NCBI GenBank assembly: GCA_016928975.1 | Contig: JAFGJR010000011.1 | Coordinates: 1 to 57,283, forward strand | Length of the DNA: 57,283 nucleotides | DNA from: Sedimentisphaerales bacterium | GTDB lineage: Bacteria; Planctomycetota; Phycisphaerae; Sedimentisphaerales; SG8-4 | Direction of reading: 5' to 3' | Shown: positions 8,029 to 16,297 of the stretch, one piece after another | Position numbering within the stretch: the first letter of the stretch is position 1 | Layout: each line of letters opens with the position of its first letter | The notes under the pieces: model-generated | Databases searched by the model: none | The model's input: only the letters and a program-made list of their open reading frames with translations | What the model was told of the DNA's origin: nothing | Position numbers and translations under genes: made by a program

Positions 8029-10251
8029 TTACGGCCGGTATAGTCGAACATCGTCGATATACAGCAGACCGGAGCCACCCGGCGTTTTCGCATCGCCCTT
8101 CGTGCCGACTCCGATCGCGAAACTGGTCACGTCAGACAGGTTCGCGCCCTGGTCGGCAAATGCTTGCAGGGGGATCCGCCACTCGGTCCACGTCTCTGTG
8201 AGTGTGGTATTCGGGTCATCGCGATATACGACGGCGCTGTCGTTCAGGGCAACGTAAATCTGCGTCGGGTAGTTGCTGTGTATGCCGATATCCTGATCTA
8301 TCCACGGCTTGTCGCTGCCCGATCCTGTAACGGTGACATGGGAGAAGACACCCTCACATGCGACGTTGGCGGCGTGGCTGGTCACAGCCAGACCGACGCA
8401 CGCCGGCGAGGCCATGGCGACACTCTGCAAGCTGAATCGCGTCCAGGTCGCGCCGTCCGGGGAGTGATACGCCCTGACCAGTCCGCCGGCGGTGCGCTCC
8501 AGTTTCACCCAATATGGCGCCGTCAGGTCAGCGGCGAACTCGCTGGCTGACGCGGCGGCTGCCGTCAGACGCCACTGGAACCGGACCCCTTGGGTCGGCG
8601 TGACGAACACGCCGGCATAGCGAGAGTTCGGGTCCAGGTCGTCACGGATCATCACGCCGGCCTTGGCGTAATCGTGCGTCGCCGATACGCTTTCCACCCT
8701 GGCCACGATTGAGATTGTAGCGCTGGCCGCCACCTCTTTGTACGCGAAATGGCACTCATCAGCCGCCCCCCAGATGTCTGCGCCTGCGCCGAGCATAGTA
8801 TACGTGCCGGTCGGAGCCTCCGTGAAGCCGCCCTGGTAGGCCGGATACCCTCGGAACCAGAGGGACAGCTCCTGCACGTCGTCCGTTGTCCAGTCCCTGG
8901 CGGCGCCGTCGAGCGTCAGGACCGTCTCGGAGTACTTGTACTCCGTGTCGTAGTTGAGCGGCATCGATTGGAGGCCCTTGTGAAGGACCGTCGTGCCGGC
9001 ATAGTGCTCTCCAGCGTCAAGGTCCGGATCGATGTGGCCTACGATGGCTCCGTTGTCGTTTGTTCCCCATCCGTCGGCCCACGTCTCGAAGATTCTGTTT
9101 GGCTCGGTATCGGTGTATCGCTCGAAGTCATCCACGAGGATGAAGTTGACAATCGTGAAGCTCCAGAGGGGCCCCTTGTACATCGTCGTCCCATCGGCCT
9201 CGATCTCGTCGACGCGCCAGTAGTACGTTTCGTTGTAGTCGAGCAAGCCGGGCAGGTCATAGGCGGGGGGCGTTTGGCCTCCGCTGACCAGCACATCTCG
9301 TGCATCCGCTACGGTGGCCTCGTTGACATCGTTGGCGTTGGTCCCGAAGTACACGTCATGCGTCCGGGCGGTGTCTCCCATCATCCATCGTAAGGAGGCG
9401 TCGCGCACCACTTCCGTGACCTTGTCGGCCGGTTCGGGCAGGGACGCGGGATAGCTTAGAGCCAGAATCCCTTGTGTGAGGGATTGGATCTCCTCGGCTG
9501 TCAGCGCCCGGCCATAGATCTGGAATTCGTCGAGCAAGCCATTGTACGTCCGGCTGCCGTTGGCCATCTGGCCGATATATATGTGACTCAGCGCATAGCT
9601 TCTGTCGCCCTGAGGCAACTCGTGCAGCAGGGCGCCGTCCAGGTACATCTTCACGTTTGCGTCCTCGTTGCCCCACGTGCACGCGACGTGGTGCCACTGG
9701 CCATCCGGCATCAAGATCGGGTCGATGGGCTCGGCGGCCGGCTCGGATTTGTTTGGATCGGAGTACAGATGAAAGTTCGGGTTGTTCTGACCGGCAAAGC
9801 AAAGCTCGCCGCCTTTCCAGACGTTGGCGGCCACGGCCTCCGTGTGAATGTGCATCTCATTCTCCGGGCCAAAACCACCTCCAGTGGTGTTGTCGCCACC
9901 CCACCAGATCGTGTTGATCGCCCCTGCCAGGCTCGGCTGGTTCATCCAGAAAGCCACCGTGCCCGCGTCCGACCGCAATCCCAGCGTCTCCGCCGGGATG
10001 GTAATGCCGAAGGTGCCGTCGAATGCCAGTGCCCCGTCCAACCATCCCTCGGGCACCCAGTTCACATCGACGGTGGTTGCCGTGGCACTGACTGCCGCGA
10101 TCACCCCATCGTTGCCTTTGCCACTGGAGTCGACGGCGATAGTGCCGGCAGTCTCGTCAAATTCGTAATGAACCAGCAATTGTGCCGACGCGCTGCCTGC
10201 CACAGTCAGCAGCAGGACAAGGCAGATCAGGTGGGCAGGTTTCTTCGACAT
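8029..10251 (-). CDS. Large secreted LamG-domain surface protein
   Basis: 740 residues. Start ATG 10251 has a strong GAAGGAGG 6 nt upstream. Signal peptide residues 1-23 (ends SASA). Residues 24-265 are a LamG domain (LLVHYEFDETAGTIAVDSSG, GQWHHVACTW, YNGLLDEFQIYGRALTAEEI). Then an Fn3-like module (THDVYFGTNANDVNEA, TYYWRVDEI), the motif ILVDDFERYTDTEPNRIF, and a DUF1349-like beta-sandwich (YAKAGVMIRDDLDP, PYWVKLERTAGG), ending IDDVRLYRP. Residues 350-740 are paralogous to the C-terminal half of 4893-7076. It is the first gene of the minus-strand set; the prepilin-like gene begins 86 nt later. Cell-surface carbohydrate recognition is inferred from LamG, not shown. Confidence 0.87.
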   Translation of the reverse strand: MSKKPAHLICLVLLLTVAGSASAQLLVHYEFDETAGTIAVDSSGKGNDGVIAAVSATATTVDVNWVPEGWLDGALAFDGTFGITIPAETLGLRSDAGTVAFWMNQPSLAGAINTIWWGGDNTTGGGFGPENEMHIHTEAVAANVWKGGELCFAGQNNPNFHLYSDPNKSEPAAEPIDPILMPDGQWHHVACTWGNEDANVKMYLDGALLHELPQGDRSYALSHIYIGQMANGSRTYNGLLDEFQIYGRALTAEEIQSLTQGILALSYPASLPEPADKVTEVVRDASLRWMMGDTARTHDVYFGTNANDVNEATVADARDVLVSGGQTPPAYDLPGLLDYNETYYWRVDEIEADGTTMYKGPLWSFTIVNFILVDDFERYTDTEPNRIFETWADGWGTNDNGAIVGHIDPDLDAGEHYAGTTVLHKGLQSMPLNYDTEYKYSETVLTLDGAARDWTTDDVQELSLWFRGYPAYQGGFTEAPTGTYTMLGAGADIWGAADECHFAYKEVAASATISIVARVESVSATHDYAKAGVMIRDDLDPNSRYAGVFVTPTQGVRFQWRLTAAAASASEFAADLTAPYWVKLERTAGGLVRAYHSPDGATWTRFSLQSVAMASPACVGLAVTSHAANVACEGVFSHVTVTGSGSDKPWIDQDIGIHSNYPTQIYVALNDSAVVYRDDPNTTLTETWTEWRIPLQAFADQGANLSDVTSFAIGVGTKGDAKTPGGSGLLYIDDVRLYRP

Positions 10252-10668
10252 GGGGTCCTCCTTCGAGTGTGGTTAGGTCAAGATGTTGTGGACAAACGCG
10301 CATTGCTCTCACTCACCAGGATGCCGTCTCTGCAGCACCACGTCTCGCAGGCTGTGTGATCCTGATGATGGCAGATCGCCCCGAGCTCGCGCATAAGACC
10401 CTTCTACCGTGGTTTCCCTGCCTACACCGGTGTCGGTGAATGCTACGGACAATCGCGAGCGAGGCACAGCCGGGCGCGTAATCTCGCGCTGCTAGTCAAA
10501 AAGCCTTGACTGATGGCGAGCAGGTCGACACCTATACCCTTAGTGTGTACCACATTGAGAGCCACTCGTCAAGAGGAATGGTCCTTGTTTCATCCGGAAT
10601 CTGTGCAGAATTGTGGTCAGGGGGAGGTGCAGGGTCCAGCCTGCGCGGCCCGTGGGTGCAGGCCCCTC
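10252..10668. other. Spacer upstream of the surface-protein operon
   Basis: 417 nt between the LuxR-type gene end and the start of the LamG gene, both on the minus strand. It must hold the promoter of the surface-protein operon, but no good minus-strand -35/-10 pair stands out to me. A short inverted repeat GCCTGC...GCAGGC lies at about 10639-10663, just after the regulator's stop on its strand, without a T-tract; a second, AGTCAA/TTGACT, is at 10494-10511. Confidence 0.35.
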
Positions 10669-11622
10669 CTACATCGTCGTTTGCAGGTAGGTGGTCAGAT
10701 TGATGTCCGCGTTGGCCAAGCCGAGCTTGCGCCGGATTCGTTCCCTGTGCCGGCTGACGGTGGCGGTGGATACGCCGCGGGTCTCAGCGATCTCCTTGCT
10801 TCGTAGCCCGGTCCGGATCATGTTGCATACACTGATCTCTGTCGGGGTCAGGGCGCGGAACTTGTCCGTCAGTTGGTTGATGAATGGCGAGGCTACGTCC
10901 ATCAGGTTGTCTCGCAGCAGCTCCACGTAACGCCTCTGCGGGGCGGGCACCTCCGTCAGCAGAGCGTACACGATCGGCATGAGGACTTTCTCCACGTTGG
11001 CCTGGATATCCCTGCGAATCTTGAGTTTCTCCTCCTCAATCCGGGTCAGCACAGCCTTGAGGGCCGCATTTGCCTCGCGCAGGGCCTCGCGCTCCACGAC
11101 CAACTGCTTGTTCGTCTCCTGGAGTCTCTGTTCTGCAGACAGCCGCATCGCTACGTCGCCGATATGCTCGACCACTGCGTCCAGCAGCGCTCGCTCCTCC
11201 CGCAGGAATGGCCCCTCATACAGTGCAGGACGCTCGTCAAGATAGAACACCTCCACCTGCCCGGCCGCCTCGCCGAACACCGGGATCTGAGCCGCCTGGC
11301 GCCACCTGGTGACCTTGAAAGGGTCGGTCTTGTATGTACTGCCCTCAAAGCTGATGCGAGCGCAGGTGACCTCGGGGTATTGCCAGGCCGGGGGCAGGAG
11401 CGAGCAGACCCGCCGGAGGAACTCGCCCATCGAACTGGGCCCGCTCTCGCTGAGGCGCGTGATCCCGTAGAGACAGTTCAACTCCTTGATTCGCTCCCTC
11501 AGAGCAATGACGATCTTGGAGGGGTCCACTTCCTCGCTTTGAGGGATGACGGACCGCATCGGATTGTCTTTGCCAAATCGCGGCAGGGGGCCGAGAGGCT
11601 TCCTGGACGGGCGTTTCTTCAT
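10669..11622 (-). CDS. GAF-like/coiled-coil LuxR-type transcription regulator
   Basis: 317 residues from ATG 11622, preceded by GAGGG; in-frame starts at 11658 and 11559 are alternatives. The N-terminal part carries KELNCLYGITRLSE and a region typical of small sensory (GAF-like) domains (about 45-165), followed by a long predicted coiled coil (AEQRLQETNKQLVVEREALREANAALK) and a C-terminal LuxR/GerE-type helix-turn-helix (LTPTEISVCNMIRTGLRSKEIAE, VSTATVSRHRERIRRKLGL). It would bind DNA as a dimer in response to an unknown signal. No receiver Asp or kinase motif is seen. It is divergent from the NuoE-like operon, and the shared spacer carries repeated inverted half-sites that are the obvious candidate operators. 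Confidence 0.8.
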   Translation of the reverse strand: MKKRPSRKPLGPLPRFGKDNPMRSVIPQSEEVDPSKIVIALRERIKELNCLYGITRLSESGPSSMGEFLRRVCSLLPPAWQYPEVTCARISFEGSTYKTDPFKVTRWRQAAQIPVFGEAAGQVEVFYLDERPALYEGPFLREERALLDAVVEHIGDVAMRLSAEQRLQETNKQLVVEREALREANAALKAVLTRIEEEKLKIRRDIQANVEKVLMPIVYALLTEVPAPQRRYVELLRDNLMDVASPFINQLTDKFRALTPTEISVCNMIRTGLRSKEIAETRGVSTATVSRHRERIRRKLGLANADINLTTYLQTTM

Positions 11623-11638
11623 GGATCGAACCCTCGAC

Positions 11639-11715
11639 TGCCTATCACGCAAGTGCAATCAATAGGCACTAACGGCGCACCATACTGCCTATGCTATATA
11701 GGCATTCCAAGTGCA
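11639..11715. promoter_or_regulatory. Cluster of inverted half-sites between regulator and NuoE-like operon
   Basis: TGCCTAT occurs at 11639-11645 and 11686-11692, and its reverse complement ATAGGCA at 11662-11668 and 11698-11704. The second pair forms a compact palindrome with a 5-nt spacer; the first pair has a 16-nt spacer. A second element, AAGTGCA, is repeated directly at 11651-11657 and 11709-11715. The half-sites start 23, 24 and 12 nt apart, close to whole helical turns. Position and symmetry suggest operators for the divergent LuxR-type protein; that is inference. Confidence 0.6.
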
Positions 11716-11831
11716 TATTACCCGTATTCGTCTTTCCTTTTGTATCCGGTATGCTCGTTCATGTCAAGTGTCAACCAGTATTCAGTCTCTGTGTGTCGGT
11801 GCATTTGAACGGAACATCAAGGGAGGCAACC

Positions 11832-12314
11832 ATGTCAAGTGAGGTGCTTGAGAGAATCCTGGAGGGCCGGCGCAGCCAGCCGCAGCAGCTCGTCGAAGTG
11901 CTTCAGGACGTGCAGGAGGCCTTTGGATTCATCCCCCAGGACGTGATGGTGACGGTCTCCAAGGAGCTCGGAGTCCCGGTGATCGAGGTCTCGCGGGTCG
12001 CCAATTTCTACAAGGCGTTCTCGCTGAAGCCTCGTGGTAAGCACGTGATTACTGTGTGCATGGGCACGGCCTGTCATGTCCGTGGGGCGATGCGCATGCT
12101 GGACGAGGTCGAGGGCCAGCTCGGCGTCATGCCCGGCGAGACGACGAAAGACGGCCTGTTCACCCTGGAGCGGGTCAACTGCCTCGGCGCCTGTGCGCTG
12201 GGCCCTGTTGTCGTCCTTGATGGACGGTATCATGGAAAAATGACGCCGAACAAGCTGCGAAAGCTCATTCAGTCGGTGCAGGTCGCTGAGAAGGAGGTGA
12301 CTCGTGGTAGCTAA
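11832..12314 (+). CDS. NuoE/HydC-like thioredoxin-fold [2Fe-2S] subunit
   Basis: 160 residues from ATG 11832 with GGGAGG 7 nt upstream. It matches the 24-kDa subunit of complex I and its relatives in NAD-linked hydrogenases and formate dehydrogenases: an N-terminal helical bundle (LVEVLQDVQEAFGFIPQDV) and a thioredoxin-like [2Fe-2S] domain with all four ligands, C76-x4-C81 and C117-x3-C121. It passes electrons between the flavin subunit and partner iron-sulfur proteins in the cytoplasm. The next gene overlaps it by 11 nt, so the two are translationally coupled. The absence of other complex I genes argues for a soluble hydrogenase/dehydrogenase-type module rather than respiratory complex I. 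Confidence 0.9.
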   Translation: MSSEVLERILEGRRSQPQQLVEVLQDVQEAFGFIPQDVMVTVSKELGVPVIEVSRVANFYKAFSLKPRGKHVITVCMGTACHVRGAMRMLDEVEGQLGVMPGETTKDGLFTLERVNCLGACALGPVVVLDGRYHGKMTPNKLRKLIQSVQVAEKEVTRGS

Positions 12315-14157
12315 ACTCAAGACGTTTGCCGATCTCACCGCCGCACGCGCGTCCGCCCAGGCAAAGAGGAACAAGGCCCAAACGGTGACGATGTGCTGCG
12401 GGACCGGATGCCAGGCGTCCAACAGCCAGAGAGTGGCCGAGGTGGTCAAGGCTGGACTTGCAGCCGCAGGTCTGACGGGCACCGTCGATGTCCGCCTGAC
12501 CGGCTGCCACGGCTTCTGCGAACAGGGGCCCATCATGGTCATCGATCCGGCCAACATCCTCTACTGCCACGTTACGCCGGAGGATGTGCCGGAGATCATC
12601 GCGAAGACCGTTCGCAATGCCGAGGTGATCGAGCGACTCTTGTATGTGGACCCAACCACGGGCAAGAGGATCACGAGGGAGGCCGACATCCCGTTCTACA
12701 GGGCGCAGGATCGGACGCTGCTGGGACAGAATCGCCGGGTCGATCCATCCAGTACCGAAGACTACATCGCCATCGGTGGGTATTCCGCGCTGGCCAAGGT
12801 CCTTGGCGGCATGTCGCCGGAAGCGGTGATCCGCCAGATCCAGGAGTCCGGCCTGCGAGGCCGTGGCGGCGGAGGCTTTCCGACCGCTCGGAAATGGGCC
12901 GAATGCAGGGCCGCCACCGGCGAGGAGAAGTACGTCATCTGCAACGGCGACGAGGGCGACCCCGGCGCCTACATGGACCGCAGTGTCCTTGAAGGCAACC
13001 CACACGCCATCCTGGAGGGCATGCTGATCGGCAGCTATGCGGTCGGCGCCAATCAGGGATACATTTACGTTCGCAAAGAATATCCACTGGCCGTCAGCAA
13101 CGCCCGAAAGGCCGTTGAGCAAGCGCGGCAGTGGGGCCTGCTCGGCGAGAATATCCTCGGCAGCAGCCACCGCCTTGAGGTCGAGATCGCCCGGGGTGCC
13201 GGCGCGTTCGTCTGCGGCGAGTCCACGGCCCTGATGGCCTCCGTCGAGGGCAGGGTAGGCGAGCCGCGACCCAAGGACGTGCACACCGTTACAGACGGCC
13301 TGTGGCACAAACCCACCTGCCTCAACAACGTCGAGACCTGGGCCAACGTCCCCATGATCATCAACAACGGCCCCGCCTGGTTCGCCGCTAAGGGTCACAA
13401 CGGCAGCACCGGGACGAAGATCTTCGCCCTGACCGGTCGGATCAAGAACACCGGCCTGGTCGAGGTGCCGATGGGCATCTCGCTCAAGACCATCCTTTAC
13501 GATATCGGCGGAGGCGCCGCCAACGGCGTGGCCATCAAGGCCGTCCAGACCGGTGGCCCCTCCGGCGGCTGCCTACCGGCGGAGAAGTTCGACTCGCCGG
13601 TCGACTTCGACACGCTGGCCTCGATGGGCTCGATGGTTGGCTCCGGTGGCATGGTCGTGATGGACGAGCACACTTGCATGGTCGATGTGGCCAAGTACTT
13701 CGTGGCGTTCCTCCAGGATGAGTCCTGTGGCAAGTGCGTTCCGTGCCGGCTGGGCCTGGAGCGGATGCTGGAGATTCTAACGGACATCACCGAGGGGCGG
13801 GGCACGCCCGAGCAGCTCGATGTACTCGATGATCTCGGCGATACGATGGCTCAGACGTGCATGTGCGCGCTGGGCAAGACCGCGCCGAACCCGGTGCTCT
13901 CGACCCTGCGGTACTTCCGCAAGGAGTACGAGGCGCACATTCACGACAAATCCTGTCCGGCCGGAGTCTGCCGGCCCCTGATCCGGTATTCGATCGATCC
14001 GGCCGTCTGCACCGGCTGCGGGGCGTGCCTCAAGGCTTGCCCGCACGGGGCCGTCAGCGGCGAGCCGAAAAAGCCGCACTCGATCAGTGAGGGCATCTGC
14101 ACCCACTGCGGCATCTGCAAGGACACCTGCAAGTTCCAGGCCATTAGCGTTTGCTGA
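12304..14157 (+). CDS. NuoF/HydB-like NAD(P)H-binding flavoprotein with extra ferredoxin domains
   Basis: 617 residues, GTG start with AAGGAGG 5-6 nt upstream inside the preceding gene. Domain order: N-terminal thioredoxin-like [2Fe-2S] domain (C31-x4-C36, C68-x3-C72); NuoF core with the FMN/NADH glycine-rich site GRGGGGFP (186-193) and GDEGDPGAYMDR; the N3-type [4Fe-4S] motif CGKCVPC beginning at C475; and a C-terminal bacterial ferredoxin with two [4Fe-4S] motifs (CTGCGACLKACP, CTHCGICKDTC). This architecture is that of HydB/HndC, the flavin subunit of electron-bifurcating or NADP-linked hydrogenases, rather than plain NuoF. It would oxidise or reduce NAD(P)H in the cytoplasm. It lies between the NuoE-like and NuoG-like subunits. 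Confidence 0.92.
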   Translation: MVAKLKTFADLTAARASAQAKRNKAQTVTMCCGTGCQASNSQRVAEVVKAGLAAAGLTGTVDVRLTGCHGFCEQGPIMVIDPANILYCHVTPEDVPEIIAKTVRNAEVIERLLYVDPTTGKRITREADIPFYRAQDRTLLGQNRRVDPSSTEDYIAIGGYSALAKVLGGMSPEAVIRQIQESGLRGRGGGGFPTARKWAECRAATGEEKYVICNGDEGDPGAYMDRSVLEGNPHAILEGMLIGSYAVGANQGYIYVRKEYPLAVSNARKAVEQARQWGLLGENILGSSHRLEVEIARGAGAFVCGESTALMASVEGRVGEPRPKDVHTVTDGLWHKPTCLNNVETWANVPMIINNGPAWFAAKGHNGSTGTKIFALTGRIKNTGLVEVPMGISLKTILYDIGGGAANGVAIKAVQTGGPSGGCLPAEKFDSPVDFDTLASMGSMVGSGGMVVMDEHTCMVDVAKYFVAFLQDESCGKCVPCRLGLERMLEILTDITEGRGTPEQLDVLDDLGDTMAQTCMCALGKTAPNPVLSTLRYFRKEYEAHIHDKSCPAGVCRPLIRYSIDPAVCTGCGACLKACPHGAVSGEPKKPHSISEGICTHCGICKDTCKFQAISVC

Positions 14158-14167
14158 GGAGACTACG

Positions 14168-14872
14168 ATGCAAGATCGCGTCACAATTACCATAGATGGG
14201 GCCATAATCCAGGCGGTCAAAGGGGCCTCCATCCTCGATACGGCGATGGAATACGGCATCTGCATCCCGCACCTGTGCCATTATCCCGGCCTGTCGGATA
14301 TCGGGGTCTGCCGCCTGTGTATCGTCGAGAACATCGTCGACGGCAAAGCGAGAGTCACCACCTCCTGCACGCTCAATGCCGCCGAGGGCATGGTCATCCT
14401 GACGGACACCGAGCGGATTCGCCGGCTTCGGCGCAACATCGCGGAGCTGCTCGTCGCGCAGGCGCCGAACTCGCGGGCGATCCAGGATATCGCTGTGCGG
14501 TGCGGTGTCACCAAGGTGCGCTACCCGTTCCACAACGACAACTGTGTCTTGTGCGGGCGGTGCGTGCGGGTCTGCAGCGAGATGTGGCAGGCCAAGGCCC
14601 TCGGCTTCATCGGCCGGGGCAACCACCGTCGCGTTGGGTTCCCCTTCGGCAAGAAACCGGACTTCTGCAAGACCTGCAACACCTGCATCGACATCTGCCC
14701 GATGACAGTCGTGCCGTGCATCGGCCCGATGAAGAAGGGCGAAGAACGCCTCTGCAACGGCTGCGAGGGGCAGCTCACGATGACCAAGAACATCACCGAC
14801 ACGTGCGTCTGGTGCGAGCTGGGCAAAGGTTTCCAGTGCACCCGCCAGGTCCAGGCCGCCGGATCGAGATAG
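14168..14872 (+). CDS. NuoG N-terminus/HoxU-like iron-sulfur subunit
   Basis: 234 residues; ATG 14168 with AGGAG 6 nt upstream, 10 nt after the NuoF-like gene. A plant-type [2Fe-2S] domain is seen (C37, C48, C51, C67), followed by ferredoxin-like [4Fe-4S] motifs (NCVLCGRCVRVC and CKTCNTCIDICP). The His-Cys cluster motif that usually lies between them in NuoG and HydA (H-x-x-x-C-x-x-C with a third Cys) is not present; the region reads AQAPNSRAIQDIAVRCGV. After the second ferredoxin motif comes an unusual Cys-rich tail (CNGCEGQ, CVWCELGKGFQC). There is no H-cluster or molybdopterin domain, so this is an electron-relay subunit and the catalytic partner must be elsewhere. Confidence 0.85.
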   Translation: MQDRVTITIDGAIIQAVKGASILDTAMEYGICIPHLCHYPGLSDIGVCRLCIVENIVDGKARVTTSCTLNAAEGMVILTDTERIRRLRRNIAELLVAQAPNSRAIQDIAVRCGVTKVRYPFHNDNCVLCGRCVRVCSEMWQAKALGFIGRGNHRRVGFPFGKKPDFCKTCNTCIDICPMTVVPCIGPMKKGEERLCNGCEGQLTMTKNITDTCVWCELGKGFQCTRQVQAAGSR

Positions 14873-14880
14873 ACGAGAGT

Positions 14881-14931
14881 CGAAAAGGCAAAGATCAAAG
14901 TCTTTGACGTTGGATGCGTGATTTTTGATTC
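14881..14931. repeat. Heptad-phased A-rich/T-rich repeat before the glycosylase gene
   Basis: CAAAG recurs with a 7-nt period (14889, 14896), then GTGATTT and TTGATTC (14918-14931) appear as adjacent heptamers in the opposite sense. The same TTGATT heptamer family is found at 15990-16010, after the glycosylase gene. Confidence 0.4.
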
Positions 14932-14948
14932 TCCCGCGGAGGTGGCGA

Positions 14949-14957
14949 TGCTACAAT
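14949..14957 (+). promoter_or_regulatory. Extended -10 promoter, apparently leaderless
   Basis: TGC-TACAAT (14949-14957) is an extended -10 element. The ATG of the glycosylase lies 7 nt after it, so transcription would begin at or next to the start codon. No ribosome binding site is seen. The -35 region is weak. Confidence 0.5.
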
Positions 14958-14964
14958 ACTGTCC

Positions 14965-15750
14965 ATGCCCAAGGATATGGACCTGGACAAGGCGGTTCGT
15001 CAACAGATCGAGATGGAAGGCTTCTTCACCGGGTTTGCTGTCAGAGGGGGTAGAGACACACAGTCTTCCGTCTCCACGAGGGACGAATCGTGCGCTCCCG
15101 CCGAACAGCCTACGCCTCCGTGCCAGCGAAGCGGGCTCGATCCTGCCGAAGCCGCCAGGGAACTTGATGCGCTGGCCGCAGAGGTTCGGCAGTGCCGCCT
15201 GTGTGGGCTCGGCTCCTCGCGGACCCACGCCGTGCCAGGCGAGGGCAATCCCCGGGCTCGCATCATGTTCGTTGGTGAAGCGCCGGGGGCTGACGAAGAC
15301 GCCCAGGGGCGACCGTTCGTCGGCAGGGCGGGGCAGCTTCTCGACAAGATCATCGCCGCCTGCGGCCTCAAACGCGAGGACGTCTTCATCGGCAACATCC
15401 TCAAGTGCCGGCCTCCGGAGAATCGCGATCCTCGCCCTGACGAGATCATCAACTGCCTGCCCTATCTCCAGAGGCAGATCGAAACCATCGATCCGGATGT
15501 CATCGTGGCCCTGGGGGGCCATGCGGCCAAGACCCTGCTCAATACCGTCAAGCCCATCGGCCAACTGCGCGGCCAGTTCCACGAGTACTACTCCGGCATC
15601 GGCCGGCCCCCGATCAAGCTCATGGCCACGTTCCACCCCGCCTATCTCCTTCGCAACTACAGCGAGGAGAACCGCCGATACGTTTGGGAAGACATGAAGA
15701 AAGTCCTCACCGAGCTCGGCCTGCCAGTCCCCGAGCGTGGCAAGAGCTGA
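14965..15750 (+). CDS. Family 4 uracil-DNA glycosylase
   Basis: 261 residues. It carries the family 4 (thermophile-type, [4Fe-4S]) signature: [36 protein letters not shown] in the active-site region, an [13 protein letters not shown] loop and HPAYLLR near the C-terminus. The cluster ligands fit Cys residues in CRLC, KCRPP and the following NCLP. The enzyme removes uracil from DNA at the start of base-excision repair. About 60 low-complexity residues precede the core, a little longer than usual for the family. The start at ATG 14965 fits a leaderless transcript; a later start cannot be excluded. It is flanked on both sides by heptamer repeats. Confidence 0.9.
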   Translation: MPKDMDLDKAVRQQIEMEGFFTGFAVRGGRDTQSSVSTRDESCAPAEQPTPPCQRSGLDPAEAARELDALAAEVRQCRLCGLGSSRTHAVPGEGNPRARIMFVGEAPGADEDAQGRPFVGRAGQLLDKIIAACGLKREDVFIGNILKCRPPENRDPRPDEIINCLPYLQRQIETIDPDVIVALGGHAAKTLLNTVKPIGQLRGQFHEYYSGIGRPPIKLMATFHPAYLLRNYSEENRRYVWEDMKKVLTELGLPVPERGKS

Positions 15751-15763
15751 CCCGCCCGTATTT

Positions 15764-15959
15764 GAAACCGCTGATAGACTCTGATGAACCCGATGACCCC
15801 GCATTGGGCTTCGCCGTCGGTTCAACCGGAATCGGCTCACACAAAGACACCAAGGCACGAAGAAGAGCGCGACGATAGCGTGCTACGCACGTCGTGGCTC
15901 TGCGGCTTCGTGTGAGGTCCAACTTCCATCAGCGTTCATCCCCGCTCATCGGCGGTTCC
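15764..15959. repeat. MITE-like element with imperfect terminal inverted repeats and long central hairpin
   Basis: The left arm (15764-15798) is an imperfect reverse complement of the right arm (15926-15959); read outward both carry the pattern TTCATC-N6-10-ATC-(A/G)GCGGTT. Between them is a long palindrome: CTCACACAAAG (15836-15846) pairs with CTTCGTGTGAG (15906-15916) with one mismatch, GAGC (15865-15868) with GCTC (15897-15900), and an inner hairpin GCGT-GCT-ACGC (15877-15887). No ORF is inside. It resembles the non-coding dispersed repeats common in planctomycete spacers; copy number is unknown from this window. Confidence 0.55.
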
Positions 15960-15989
15960 GCTTTCGATTTTGCCCTGTAGTCTGGCAGT

Positions 15990-16010
15990 TTGATTCTTGA
16001 TTTTTGATCT
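15990..16010. repeat. Three tandem TTGATNN heptamers
   Basis: TTGATTC, TTGATTT and TTGATCT lie head to tail. The remaining sequence to 16389 holds no convincing gene apart from the promoter at 16298. Confidence 0.5.
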
Positions 16011-16297
16011 ACGGAGACGCCCCGTCGCCTTGCTCCCACCACAGGCGCGGGCACCCCATTCTACCATCCGCCCACAGGAGAATCCATTGTCGCGACTATG
16101 GATTTCTGGCATGACCGGGCGCGTTCTTTCGCAATTCGCGACGCGCCGGTCGCAAAATTCCCCAGTGGATGCCCTTTTCTACGTAATGGCGGCGTGATTC
16201 ATGCGTCTGATAGGACAGAGTCGCAGGGAAAAAGCGGGTGAAGACTGCCGCCCCGTAGGCGAACTACCGTTGCTCTATGGAAAAGGCACCCGTTTTT

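Noticed and set aside
11606..11625. A GGTTCGATCC stretch like a tRNA T-loop
   Set aside because: There is no matching acceptor, D-arm or anticodon arm around it, and it coincides with the regulator's start region.
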